Shown here: piece after piece, positions 26,834 through 34,394 of the stretch
Layout of the letters: each line of letters starts with the position of its first letter
Numbering within the stretch: position 1 is the stretch's first letter
Assembly: GCF_002917095.1 (NCBI RefSeq)
Contig: NZ_PQGA01000001.1
Span: forward strand, 372,001 to 436,000
From: Paraburkholderia eburnea
GTDB lineage: Bacteria > Pseudomonadota > Gammaproteobacteria > Burkholderiales > Burkholderiaceae
Length of the DNA stretch: 64,000 nt
Direction: 5' to 3'
Notes under the pieces: generated by a model
The model's input: only the letters and a program-made list of their open reading frames with translations
What the model was told of the DNA's origin: nothing
Databases searched by the model: none
Made by a program: the position numbers and the translations under genes

Positions 26834-27649
26834 TCACCGCACCTTGCGCGCAATGAAATGCAGCCACCACGCGTCGCTCGTCGTCTGTTCGCGGCCGATC
26901 AGATCGCCCTCGCAACTGCCGTACACCGCTTCCACTTCGAAGCCCATCGACTCCAGTTGGCGACGCTGCTCGGGCAGCGTGGTGTACACAATCACAATGC
27001 CGAAGTAATGCGCGGCCGCCGTGCGGATCGAATAGCCCTCGAAATCACGATGCAGACGCGCATTACGCCGATAGTTCCAGATCGCCATCGGCATCAGTCG
27101 CGCGGCGCGCAGCGTGCGCCAACCAAAGCGCAGCGGGTTCACGCACGGACGCGGCAACAGTTGCCAGGGCGTTTCGTTAAAACCGGGGCCGCCGCGATTG
27201 TGCGTAGAAAACAGCACGAGGCCGCCAGGACGCGTCACGCGATGCATTTCGCGCAGGATGCGTTCGCGGTCCGCGTACTCCACGCAGTCGATACCGTTCC
27301 AGCTAAACGCCGTGAGCGCGTAATGATCGTCGGGGAAAGCCGCCATATCGCGCGCATCCATATGACGCAAATCGACACCGGGAAAACGCGCACGCGATTG
27401 TTCCAGCAGAACGGCGGTGTAGTCGATGCCCGTATAGTCGGACGACATGTGCATCATGAGCGGCACGGTCCGTCCCGCACCAATGCCGATATCGAGCAAG
27501 GGCTGGCCGCGACATTCCTGCGCGACTCGTGCAAACGCCGCCTCTTCGCCCGCGTCAGTCCATGCCTTGTCGAGGGTGAATTCGCGGAACGCGTCGCGCG
27601 TCGTCCACGCTCGCTGGTTGATCTGATCAAGCGGCAGATGCATGTCCAT
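26834..27649 (-). CDS. Class I SAM-dependent methyltransferase
   Basis: This 271-residue protein has the SAM-binding motif I LLDIGIGAGRTVPLM (about residues 53-67), an acidic strand-2 end (YTGIDYT) and LREMHRVTRPGGLVLFSTHN as the motif-III region. Methyl acceptor families cannot be distinguished by eye. The ATG at 27649 is supported by GGAGAGG; a longer in-frame reading is low-complexity. It is co-directional with the flavin reductase gene and divergent from the carrier-protein operon across a 497-bp gap, which suggests it modifies an intermediate or product of that pathway. This link is inference. Confidence 0.82.
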   Translation of the reverse strand: MDMHLPLDQINQRAWTTRDAFREFTLDKAWTDAGEEAAFARVAQECRGQPLLDIGIGAGRTVPLMMHMSSDYTGIDYTAVLLEQSRARFPGVDLRHMDARDMAAFPDDHYALTAFSWNGIDCVEYADRERILREMHRVTRPGGLVLFSTHNRGGPGFNETPWQLLPRPCVNPLRFGWRTLRAARLMPMAIWNYRRNARLHRDFEGYSIRTAAAHYFGIVIVYTTLPEQRRQLESMGFEVEAVYGSCEGDLIGREQTTSDAWWLHFIARKVR

Positions 27650-28146
27650 TACGCCTCTCCAGAGAGGTTTGGAAAACCCGGGGGTCGTGAAGCGGCCGAA
27701 GCGGCGCAAGCACGAACGGAATGAGTCAAGCGGCGTGTGCGAGTCATATTGCTGCGGCTCACCTCTTGCGCGCGTCCTGCACGGTGCACGCCAGGCAGCC
27801 TGCGGTGCGGCGCACAAGGCACACAGGGCACACAGGGCGCTCACGGCCCGCGGCGACGGGCATGGCGCTCATTAGATCGCAGCGCATTCGCCGCATCTGT
27901 ACGGGCGCACACACACTTTCGGGGCGCTTTGAGCGCAATCTCACGCTGGTCGGCAATGCAATCGCAGATATCGCGGACAGCACGCCCAATGCGTGGCGAA
28001 ACCGCTCCTGGGTGCGCTGCCGCACTGACGCTGACACCCGGCAGTCCGTTAAATACGGGCAGATGCCGCGTGGCCCAGGCGCGAGGCATGGACCGTCGAA
28101 ACCGCGCACGAACCGAAGCGCTATTCACATGTGGGGGCACCTTTCC
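27650..28146. promoter_or_regulatory. Divergent leader region of the carrier-protein operon
   Basis: This 497-bp gap holds no gene I can support. A nested stem-loop at 28039-28068 (CGGCA/TGCCG outside, CCGT/ACGG inside with a TAAAT loop) lies about 80 bp before the carrier-protein start and would be in its 5' leader. The 9-mer GCACACAGG is repeated in tandem at 27819-27836. No clear -35/-10 pair was found. Confidence 0.35.
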
Positions 28147-28398
28147 ATGAAAAACGCACTGCGACGCATTCTTTCCGAATCGGCCCGTCTCGATGTGCCG
28201 GCCGACACGCTGGCCGACGACGCCGACCTCTACGCCGCGGGCCTTTCTTCTCTGGCGACCGTGCATTTGATGCTCGCGGTGGAGGATGAATTCGGCATCG
28301 AAATCCCCGACCGCATGCTCACGCGGCGCCTCTTTTCGAGCATCGACTCGCTTGCCGCCGCCGTGACCGAGCTGCAACAGGCGAAGGCGGCAGCATGA
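28147..28398 (+). CDS. Acyl carrier protein-like (aminoacyl carrier protein)
   Basis: This 83-residue carrier protein has the phosphopantetheine site within YAAGLSSLATVHLML, where Ser35 is the attachment serine and the usual DSL is SSL. The following helix VEDEFGIEIPDRML is typical of carrier proteins. In rhizobia, small carrier proteins with this variant motif are charged with an amino acid by a truncated seryl-tRNA-synthetase-like ligase encoded nearby, and such a ligase gene is two positions downstream here. The ATG at 28147 has GGGGGC upstream; a start at 28129 would add six residues. Its stop overlaps the next gene as ATGA. Fatty-acid synthesis is unlikely because no other fab gene is present. 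Confidence 0.88.
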   Translation: MKNALRRILSESARLDVPADTLADDADLYAAGLSSLATVHLMLAVEDEFGIEIPDRMLTRRLFSSIDSLAAAVTELQQAKAAA

Positions 28399-29675
28399 AC
28401 GCCCCGCTCACCGACGCCGCCGTCGAGCCGGAACGTCGCGCGATAGCCGACGCCGCTCATGCAGATAGTTCGGATTCCCATGTAATCGACACGGGCGCGC
28501 GCTGGCGCGAGGCGGCACAACGCGTCGCGGCGATCGCCGCGCAGTACGCCGATCACGTGGACCGCAACGCACGCTTTCCGGTCGAAGCCTTCGACGCGCT
28601 CAAGGCCGAGCAACTGCTTTCCGTGATGGTGCCGCCGCGCTTCGGCGGCCCGGGACTGTCGCTCGCGGAAATCGCCACGCTCAGCGAGACGCTCGCGCAC
28701 GGCTGCGCGTCCACCGCGATGATCTACGCGATGCATCAGATCCAGGTCGCCTGCATTCTCGATCACGGCGCGGACATGCCCTGGCATCAGGACGTGCTCA
28801 CGCAGCTCGTCGAACAGCAATGGCTGCTCGCATCGGCGACGTCCGAGGAAAACATCGGCGGCAGCATGCGCACGAGCGCCTGCGCGGTCGACGTGAAGGA
28901 CGGGCGCTTCAACATCGAGAAGATGGCGCCGACGATCTCGTATGGCGCGCACGCGGACGGCATCCTCGTCACCGCGCGGCGCACCGCCGAATCGCCGGCC
29001 TCCGATCAGGTGCTGATCGTCACGCTGCTCGGTGACCTCGAACTGGAAAAGCGCGGCACATGGGATTCGATGGGCATGCGCGGCACTTGCAGCGAGGGCT
29101 TCCGGCTCGTCGCGCAAGGCGGCGCGGAACAGATCCTGCCCACGCCCTTCGCCGAGATCGCCGACCAGACCATGCTGCCCGTCTCGCACACGCTATGGGC
29201 CGCCGTGTGGACCGGCGTGGCGAGCGACGCGGTCAATCGCGCCAAGGCGTTCTTCCGCGCCCAGGCGCGTGCCAAACCCGGGTCGGTGCCTCCTGCGGGC
29301 ATGCGCCTGGCCGAAGCCGTGGGCCTGCTGCAGATGATGCAGGCACGCCTGAAGGTGGCGCTCGATGCGGCGCACGCCGCGCATCTCGCTCGCGCGGCGG
29401 GGCGCGACGCCGACACGCCGCTTTCCGCGCAACTGCATTACGCGTCGGACATGAACACGCTCAAGACCAGCATCTCCGCGACGGCGCTGCTCGTCGTCCA
29501 GGAAGTGCTGATGATCTGCGGCATGGCTGGCTACAAGAACGGCACCGAATACAGCGTGGGCCGCCATCTGCGCGACCTGCACTCGGCGCCGCTCATGATC
29601 AACAACGACCGTATCGCCCAGAACACCGCGAGCCTCTTGCTCGCGCAGCGGCCGACCGGCCCGGGGAGAGCCTGA
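28395..29675 (+). CDS. Acyl-CoA dehydrogenase-fold flavoenzyme
   Basis: This 426-residue protein has the three-part acyl-CoA dehydrogenase architecture. The N-terminal helical domain contains VPPRFGGPGLSLAEIATLSE; the middle beta domain contains TSEENIGGS and KRGTWDSMGMRGTCS; the C-terminal helical domain ends MAGYKNGTEYSVGRHLRDLH. It could desaturate an acyl thioester or, like two-component flavin monooxygenases of the same fold (HpaB, DszC and N-oxygenases), use free reduced flavin from the flavin reductase encoded divergently. Encoded between a carrier protein and an amino acid:carrier-protein ligase, its likely substrate is an aminoacyl-S-carrier protein. It overlaps the carrier-protein gene by 4 bp and is 1 bp from the ligase gene. 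Confidence 0.87.
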   Translation: MNAPLTDAAVEPERRAIADAAHADSSDSHVIDTGARWREAAQRVAAIAAQYADHVDRNARFPVEAFDALKAEQLLSVMVPPRFGGPGLSLAEIATLSETLAHGCASTAMIYAMHQIQVACILDHGADMPWHQDVLTQLVEQQWLLASATSEENIGGSMRTSACAVDVKDGRFNIEKMAPTISYGAHADGILVTARRTAESPASDQVLIVTLLGDLELEKRGTWDSMGMRGTCSEGFRLVAQGGAEQILPTPFAEIADQTMLPVSHTLWAAVWTGVASDAVNRAKAFFRAQARAKPGSVPPAGMRLAEAVGLLQMMQARLKVALDAAHAAHLARAAGRDADTPLSAQLHYASDMNTLKTSISATALLVVQEVLMICGMAGYKNGTEYSVGRHLRDLHSAPLMINNDRIAQNTASLLLAQRPTGPGRA

Positions 29676-29676
29676 C

Positions 29677-30705
29677 ATGAACACGATGACCGAAACCGCC
29701 GCCCTGCAGGCCGCCGCTGGCAATGACACGCCCGCGCCGACCTTCCGCGATGAGCTGATCGCAAGCGGCCTGCTGATCGACACCGGCGAAAACGGCCTCT
29801 ATGGCCGCAGCCAGGTATTCGAGGACGTGGTCGATCGACTGAACGTGGCGATCACGCATCTGGGATCCGATCAGGACCCCGAAGTACTTCGCTTTCCCCC
29901 GGCAATGCGCCGCACCGACTTCGAGGACAGCGAGTATCTGAAGAACTTCCCGCAACTGGCCGGCACGATCCATTCGTTCTGCGGCAACGAGTCGGGCCAG
30001 ATGCGTCTGCTGCGCTGTCTCGACGACGCGATGGAAAAGAGCGACGACGACCGCGATACGGCCTGGATGGAGCAGCAAAAGCCCACGCGCGTGGTGCTTA
30101 CGCCGGCGGCCTGCTACCCGATCTATCCGGTGATGGCCAGGCGCGGCCCGCTGCCCGCCAACGGCCGCACCATCGACGTGCTGTCGTACTGCTTCCGTCA
30201 CGAGCCCTCGCTCGATCCCGCGCGTATGCAGATGTTCCGCCAGCGCGAGTACGTGCGCCTTGGCAACCCCGAGCAAGTGATGGCGTTCCGCCAGATGTGG
30301 ATCGATCGCGGCTCGCTGCTGGTGTCGTTGCTCGCGCTGCCGGTCGATGTCGATCTCGCCAACGATCCGTTCTTTGGGCGTGGCGGCAAGATCGTCGCCG
30401 ACAGCCAGCGCGCCCAGGCGCTCAAGTTCGAACTGCTGATTCCCGTCGCGAATCCCGATAGCAAGACGGCGTGCCTGTCGTTCAACTATCACATGGACCA
30501 TTTCGGCGGCATCTGGAAGATCGAATGCGAGGACGGCTCGACCGCGCACACGGGCTGCGTCGGCTTCGGCATGGAGCGCATCACGCTCGCACTGTTCCGT
30601 CATCATGGCCTCGACGTCAATGCATGGCCCGACGACGTGCGCGCGCTGCTGTGGGGCGACACTCAGGCGCGCATTCAACGCGGCCTCGCGGAGACGGGCG
30701 TATGA
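29677..30705 (+). CDS. Amino acid:[carrier protein] ligase (seryl-tRNA synthetase-like, no tRNA-binding domain)
   Basis: This 342-residue class II synthetase-like enzyme matches the Bradyrhizobium Bll0957 family, which adenylates glycine or alanine and loads it on the phosphopantetheine of a carrier protein instead of tRNA. Motif 2 is visible in FRHEPSLDPARMQMFRQREY and motif 3 in GFGMERITLALF. Cys146, Glu191 and Cys294 stand at the positions of the three zinc ligands known for the family, each shifted by the same 15 residues. The N-terminal tRNA-binding coiled coil of true seryl-tRNA synthetases is absent. The carrier protein is encoded two genes upstream, and the next gene (DUF1839) overlaps as ATGA. 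The amino acid chosen cannot be read with certainty. Confidence 0.9.
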   Translation: MNTMTETAALQAAAGNDTPAPTFRDELIASGLLIDTGENGLYGRSQVFEDVVDRLNVAITHLGSDQDPEVLRFPPAMRRTDFEDSEYLKNFPQLAGTIHSFCGNESGQMRLLRCLDDAMEKSDDDRDTAWMEQQKPTRVVLTPAACYPIYPVMARRGPLPANGRTIDVLSYCFRHEPSLDPARMQMFRQREYVRLGNPEQVMAFRQMWIDRGSLLVSLLALPVDVDLANDPFFGRGGKIVADSQRAQALKFELLIPVANPDSKTACLSFNYHMDHFGGIWKIECEDGSTAHTGCVGFGMERITLALFRHHGLDVNAWPDDVRALLWGDTQARIQRGLAETGV

Positions 30706-31709
30706 ACGCGCCGACCGCCAACGCCGCGGTCACCGAAGTCGGCGCCCCGGCCAATCCGCGCAGGCACGAATCGCATGCGCTGCACCAGGGCGAGCGCGTG
30801 TGGGTGGAAACCAACTGCTACGTCGATCTGTGGATCGAACTGCTGCACGGCATGGGTTTCGATCCGCGCGCGGCGCTCGCCTTCACGGTGACGCAGGACT
30901 TCGAGGGCGATCAGTTCACGTTCTTCAAGTTTCCGCTCGAAGACATCGAACGGCTCTACGGCACCCAGGTGACGGAGCTGGCGATCTACGACTCCCTGGA
31001 AGACCGCGTGCTCGCGCAGACGCAGCGCGGACATACCGTGCTCGTCGAGGTGGATGGCTTTTATCTGCCGAACACGCGCGCGACGTCGTACCGCCGCGAG
31101 CATCCGAAGACCAGCGTGGGTATCGACTTCATCGATCCGGCGGGCAAACGGCTCGGCTATTTCCACAACACGGGCTATCACACGCTCGACGGCGAGGACT
31201 ACGACGGCGTGTTCCGCAAGCTGCCGCGCTTCGATGGACAGGCCGATCTGCTCTTTCCGTATGTGGAATTCGCCAAGCGGGTGCGCGCGCCGCTCGAAGG
31301 CAACGCGCTCGCGCACGGCTCCGCCGAATTGTTGCGCGCGCATCTTTTGCGCCGCCCCACGCGCAATCCGGTTACCGAATGGCGCACGGCATTTCCGGCC
31401 CAGCTCGACATGCTGCTCGAACGCGGCGAGAAGTTTTTTCATCCGTACTCGTTCAACCTGATGCGTCAGCTTGGCGCGAACTTCGAGTTTCTTTCGAAGT
31501 ATCTGCTGTGGCTCGACGCGAACGGTGTGGCCGTGCCGCATGAGATCGCAACGGCAGCGCAGAAGGTGGCCTCCGAGGCGATGGTGATGCAGTTCCGCCT
31601 CGTGCGCGCGATGGCGCGCAATCGCCGCGACACCTGCGACGATTGCTTCGACGTGCTGGAAGCGAACTACGCGCAGACGCTGGGGCCACTGGCCGCGCTG
31701 ATGGCTTGA
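30702..31709 (+). CDS. DUF1839 family protein
   Basis: This 335-residue soluble protein, recognised as DUF1839 from memory of its sequence pattern, includes ETNCYVDLWIELLHGMGFDP near residues 36-55, FEGDQFTFFKFPLEDIERLY, and VDGFYLPNTRATSYRREHPKT. The first block has a conserved Cys-Tyr-Asp that could form an active site. DUF1839 genes recur beside amino acid:carrier-protein ligase genes, so it probably handles the aminoacylated carrier protein, for example as the enzyme that transfers the amino acid onward. The biochemical role is unknown. It overlaps the ligase gene by 4 bp. The GH2-like gene starts 37 bp later. Confidence 0.75.
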   Translation: MNAPTANAAVTEVGAPANPRRHESHALHQGERVWVETNCYVDLWIELLHGMGFDPRAALAFTVTQDFEGDQFTFFKFPLEDIERLYGTQVTELAIYDSLEDRVLAQTQRGHTVLVEVDGFYLPNTRATSYRREHPKTSVGIDFIDPAGKRLGYFHNTGYHTLDGEDYDGVFRKLPRFDGQADLLFPYVEFAKRVRAPLEGNALAHGSAELLRAHLLRRPTRNPVTEWRTAFPAQLDMLLERGEKFFHPYSFNLMRQLGANFEFLSKYLLWLDANGVAVPHEIATAAQKVASEAMVMQFRLVRAMARNRRDTCDDCFDVLEANYAQTLGPLAALMA

Positions 31710-31746
31710 AGTTTGATTATTGACGACGTCCGCCGGGGGACAACGC

Positions 31747-34323
31747 GTGCGTAATCTGCCCAACGATTCGAACGAACTGGGCGCGGACGTGCCGCAAGGC
31801 GCGCCCGCGTCTGTCGCGTCTATCATTTCGTCCGCGCAATCCGAAGATAGCTTGTGGCCCGTGCCGCTGGATGCGCAATGGCGTTGTGTATCGACGTTTG
31901 CTGGTGCGTGTTCGACGCCCTCCGCGCTCGACGCGACGACTAACGCCTCCGATTGGCTCGACGCGCCGGTGCCCGGCACGATTGCCTCCGCGTGGCGCGC
32001 GGCGGGCAAGCTCGACGTCGAACGCGCACCGCCCTTCGCCGCGCAGGATCACTGGTACCGCACGACACTCACGGGCCATGGCACGCGGCGTCTGCGCCTG
32101 CAGGGACTCGCTTCAATTGCCGAAGTCTGGCTCGACGATACGCTGCTGCTCGAATCGGATTCAATGTTCGTCGCGCATGACGTCGAAGTCGAATTGCACG
32201 GCACGACAACGCTCGCGCTCTGTTTTCGTTCGCTCGACGCGGCACTCGGCGCGCGGCGCACGCGCGCGCGCTGGCGTCCGCGTCTCGTGTCGCCGCCTAC
32301 GCTGCGTAACGTGCGCACGACCCTGCTCGGCCATATGCCGGGCTGGTGTCCGTCGGTGCACGCGGCGGGGCCGTGGCGGCCCATCGAAGTGCTCGGCGAT
32401 GCGCCCGATGCGTTGCGCGACGTCGATATCGCAACGACGTTGGACGGCGACGATGGCATCGTAGATGTGGCGCTGCGCTTCGTGCGCGCACACGACGATG
32501 CGCAACAAGCAACGCTGCAGTGTGCCGATGTGGAAACCGCACTCTCCTGGCAAGACGCGCATACGCTACGCGGCACGCTTCGCGTGCCGAACGTCGAGCG
32601 CTGGTGGCCGCATACGCACGGTAAACCCACGCGTCACGCGCTCGCGCTGCGACTCGCGCAGCGCACGATTGCACTTGGCGAGGTCGGTTTTCGCAGCATC
32701 GAAGTCGATCGCAATCTGAATGCGAGCGACGGCGCGGGCTTCGCGCTGCGCATCAACGGCACGCCCGTATTCTGTCGCGGCGCGTGCTGGACCAGCGCCG
32801 ATCTCGTCACGCTTGCGGGCAGCGAGGCGCAACTCGAACACACCTTCGCGCTCACGCGCGATGCGGGCATGAACATGATCCGCGTGGGCGGCACGATGGT
32901 CTACGAGTCGGATGCGTTCTACCGGCTCGCCGACGCTTACGGCATCCTCGTGTGGCAAGACTTCGCGTTCGCCAATTTCGATTATCCGACCGATGCGGCC
33001 TTCACCGCCGCCGTCGAAACCGAAGCCACGCAGTTTCTCTCGCGCACGCGCCGCTATGCGGCGCTCGCCGTGCTATGCGGCGGCAGCGAGGCCGACCAGC
33101 AAGGCGCGATGTTTGGCCTCCCGCCCGAAATGCGCGAGCAGCCGCTTTTCACGCAGCAATTGCCTGGCATCGTCGCGCACGAGCGGCCCGATGTGCCTTA
33201 CGTGCCGAATTCGCCGTCGGGCGGCACGTGGCCGTTCTCGACGCGCACGGGCGTCACGCACTACTACGGCGTGAGCGCCTATCAGCGCCCGCTTGACGAC
33301 GTGCGCCGCTCACAGGTGCGATTTGCTTCGGAGTGCCTTGCATTTGCCAATGTGCCGGACGATGCGACGCTGCACGACGCACTCGGCACGATCCACGCAC
33401 ACGATCCGCGCTGGAAAACGGCGGTGCCACGCGACCCCGGCGCGGGTTGGGATTTCGACGACGTGCGCGATCATTACGTGCGCGCGCTGTTCGGCATCGA
33501 GCCCACTGCTGTGCGCTACGAAGATCCTCAGCGGTATCTGGACCTTTCGCGCGCCGTGGTCGCCGAACTGATGATCGACGTGTTCAGCGAATGGCGGCGC
33601 GCGGGATCGTCGTGCGGCGGCGGGCTTGTGTGGCAGTTGCAGGACCTGCGCGCGGGCGCGGGCTGGGGCACCATCGACGCGGGCGGGCGGCCCAAGAGTG
33701 CTTGGCACGCGCTCGCCCAGGTGCTCAATCCCGTACAGGTCGTCATGACCGACGAAGGTCTCAACGGGCTCGACATCCACCTTATCAACGAACGCGCCGA
33801 CACGCTGGCCTTGCAGCTAGAACTGGTCTGCCTGCGCGACGGGGCGGTGAGCGTCGCGCAAGCCACGCGCGCGGTCGAGCTCGCGCCGCGCAGCGTGCAG
33901 CGCGTGAGCGCCGCCGATCTGCTCGAGCGCTTCTTCGATTTCACACATGCGTACCGCTTCGGGCCGCGCGCGCATGACGTCACCATCGTCACGCTGCGCG
34001 ACTCCGCGAGCGGCGCGGTGGTCTCGGAGGCGTTTCATCTGCCCGATCGGCGCGCGCTGGAGCGCCATGATCTGGGCATCGTGGCGACGCCTCTGCGCGC
34101 GGAGCACGGCTGGCAACTGGTGATTGAGGCGCACCGCTTCGCGCGTTGCGTGCATATCGCCGATGCGCACTACCGCGCGCGCCGCGACTGGTTTCATCTT
34201 GCGCCGGGTCGGCCTGTGACGATCGATCTGGTGCCGCTCGATGCGAACACCAATATCGACGATCGCGCGCCCGATGGCGAAGTGCGTGCGATCAATGCGT
34301 CGGCGGCGGTGTTTTATCGTTGA
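31747..34323 (+). CDS. Glycoside hydrolase family 2 (beta-mannosidase-like)
   Basis: This 858-residue enzyme has the GH2 layout: an N-terminal jelly-roll sugar-binding region (about 25-200, with DHWYRTTLTG and GLASIAEVWLDDTLLLESD), an immunoglobulin-like domain, and a TIM barrel with MNMIRVGGTMVYESDAFYRL and ADAYGILVWQDFAFANFDYP. In the beta-mannosidase/exo-glucosaminidase branch, the acid/base lies after a WCGGNE-like strand, here LCGGSEADQQ (Glu448), and the nucleophile in a FxSE strand, here RFASEC (Glu529). No signal peptide is visible, so it is probably cytoplasmic. A GTG at 31747 with GGGGGA upstream is preferred over a TTG at 31720. It closes the carrier-protein operon, pointing to a sugar-containing intermediate or product. 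Confidence 0.82.
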   Translation: MRNLPNDSNELGADVPQGAPASVASIISSAQSEDSLWPVPLDAQWRCVSTFAGACSTPSALDATTNASDWLDAPVPGTIASAWRAAGKLDVERAPPFAAQDHWYRTTLTGHGTRRLRLQGLASIAEVWLDDTLLLESDSMFVAHDVEVELHGTTTLALCFRSLDAALGARRTRARWRPRLVSPPTLRNVRTTLLGHMPGWCPSVHAAGPWRPIEVLGDAPDALRDVDIATTLDGDDGIVDVALRFVRAHDDAQQATLQCADVETALSWQDAHTLRGTLRVPNVERWWPHTHGKPTRHALALRLAQRTIALGEVGFRSIEVDRNLNASDGAGFALRINGTPVFCRGACWTSADLVTLAGSEAQLEHTFALTRDAGMNMIRVGGTMVYESDAFYRLADAYGILVWQDFAFANFDYPTDAAFTAAVETEATQFLSRTRRYAALAVLCGGSEADQQGAMFGLPPEMREQPLFTQQLPGIVAHERPDVPYVPNSPSGGTWPFSTRTGVTHYYGVSAYQRPLDDVRRSQVRFASECLAFANVPDDATLHDALGTIHAHDPRWKTAVPRDPGAGWDFDDVRDHYVRALFGIEPTAVRYEDPQRYLDLSRAVVAELMIDVFSEWRRAGSSCGGGLVWQLQDLRAGAGWGTIDAGGRPKSAWHALAQVLNPVQVVMTDEGLNGLDIHLINERADTLALQLELVCLRDGAVSVAQATRAVELAPRSVQRVSAADLLERFFDFTHAYRFGPRAHDVTIVTLRDSASGAVVSEAFHLPDRRALERHDLGIVATPLRAEHGWQLVIEAHRFARCVHIADAHYRARRDWFHLAPGRPVTIDLVPLDANTNIDDRAPDGEVRAINASAAVFYR

Positions 34324-34394
34324 GTGTGTTTTATCGTCCGCGCAATTGAAGACCGCCCGAATACGGGAGGTTGTTGTTTGCGCAACGTTTTTAG

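Noticed and set aside
34309..34337. Direct repeat GTGTTTTATCGT overlapping the GH2 stop codon
   Set aside because: Two 12-bp copies 17 bp apart look like a chance duplication of the gene end; no function is suggested by the context.
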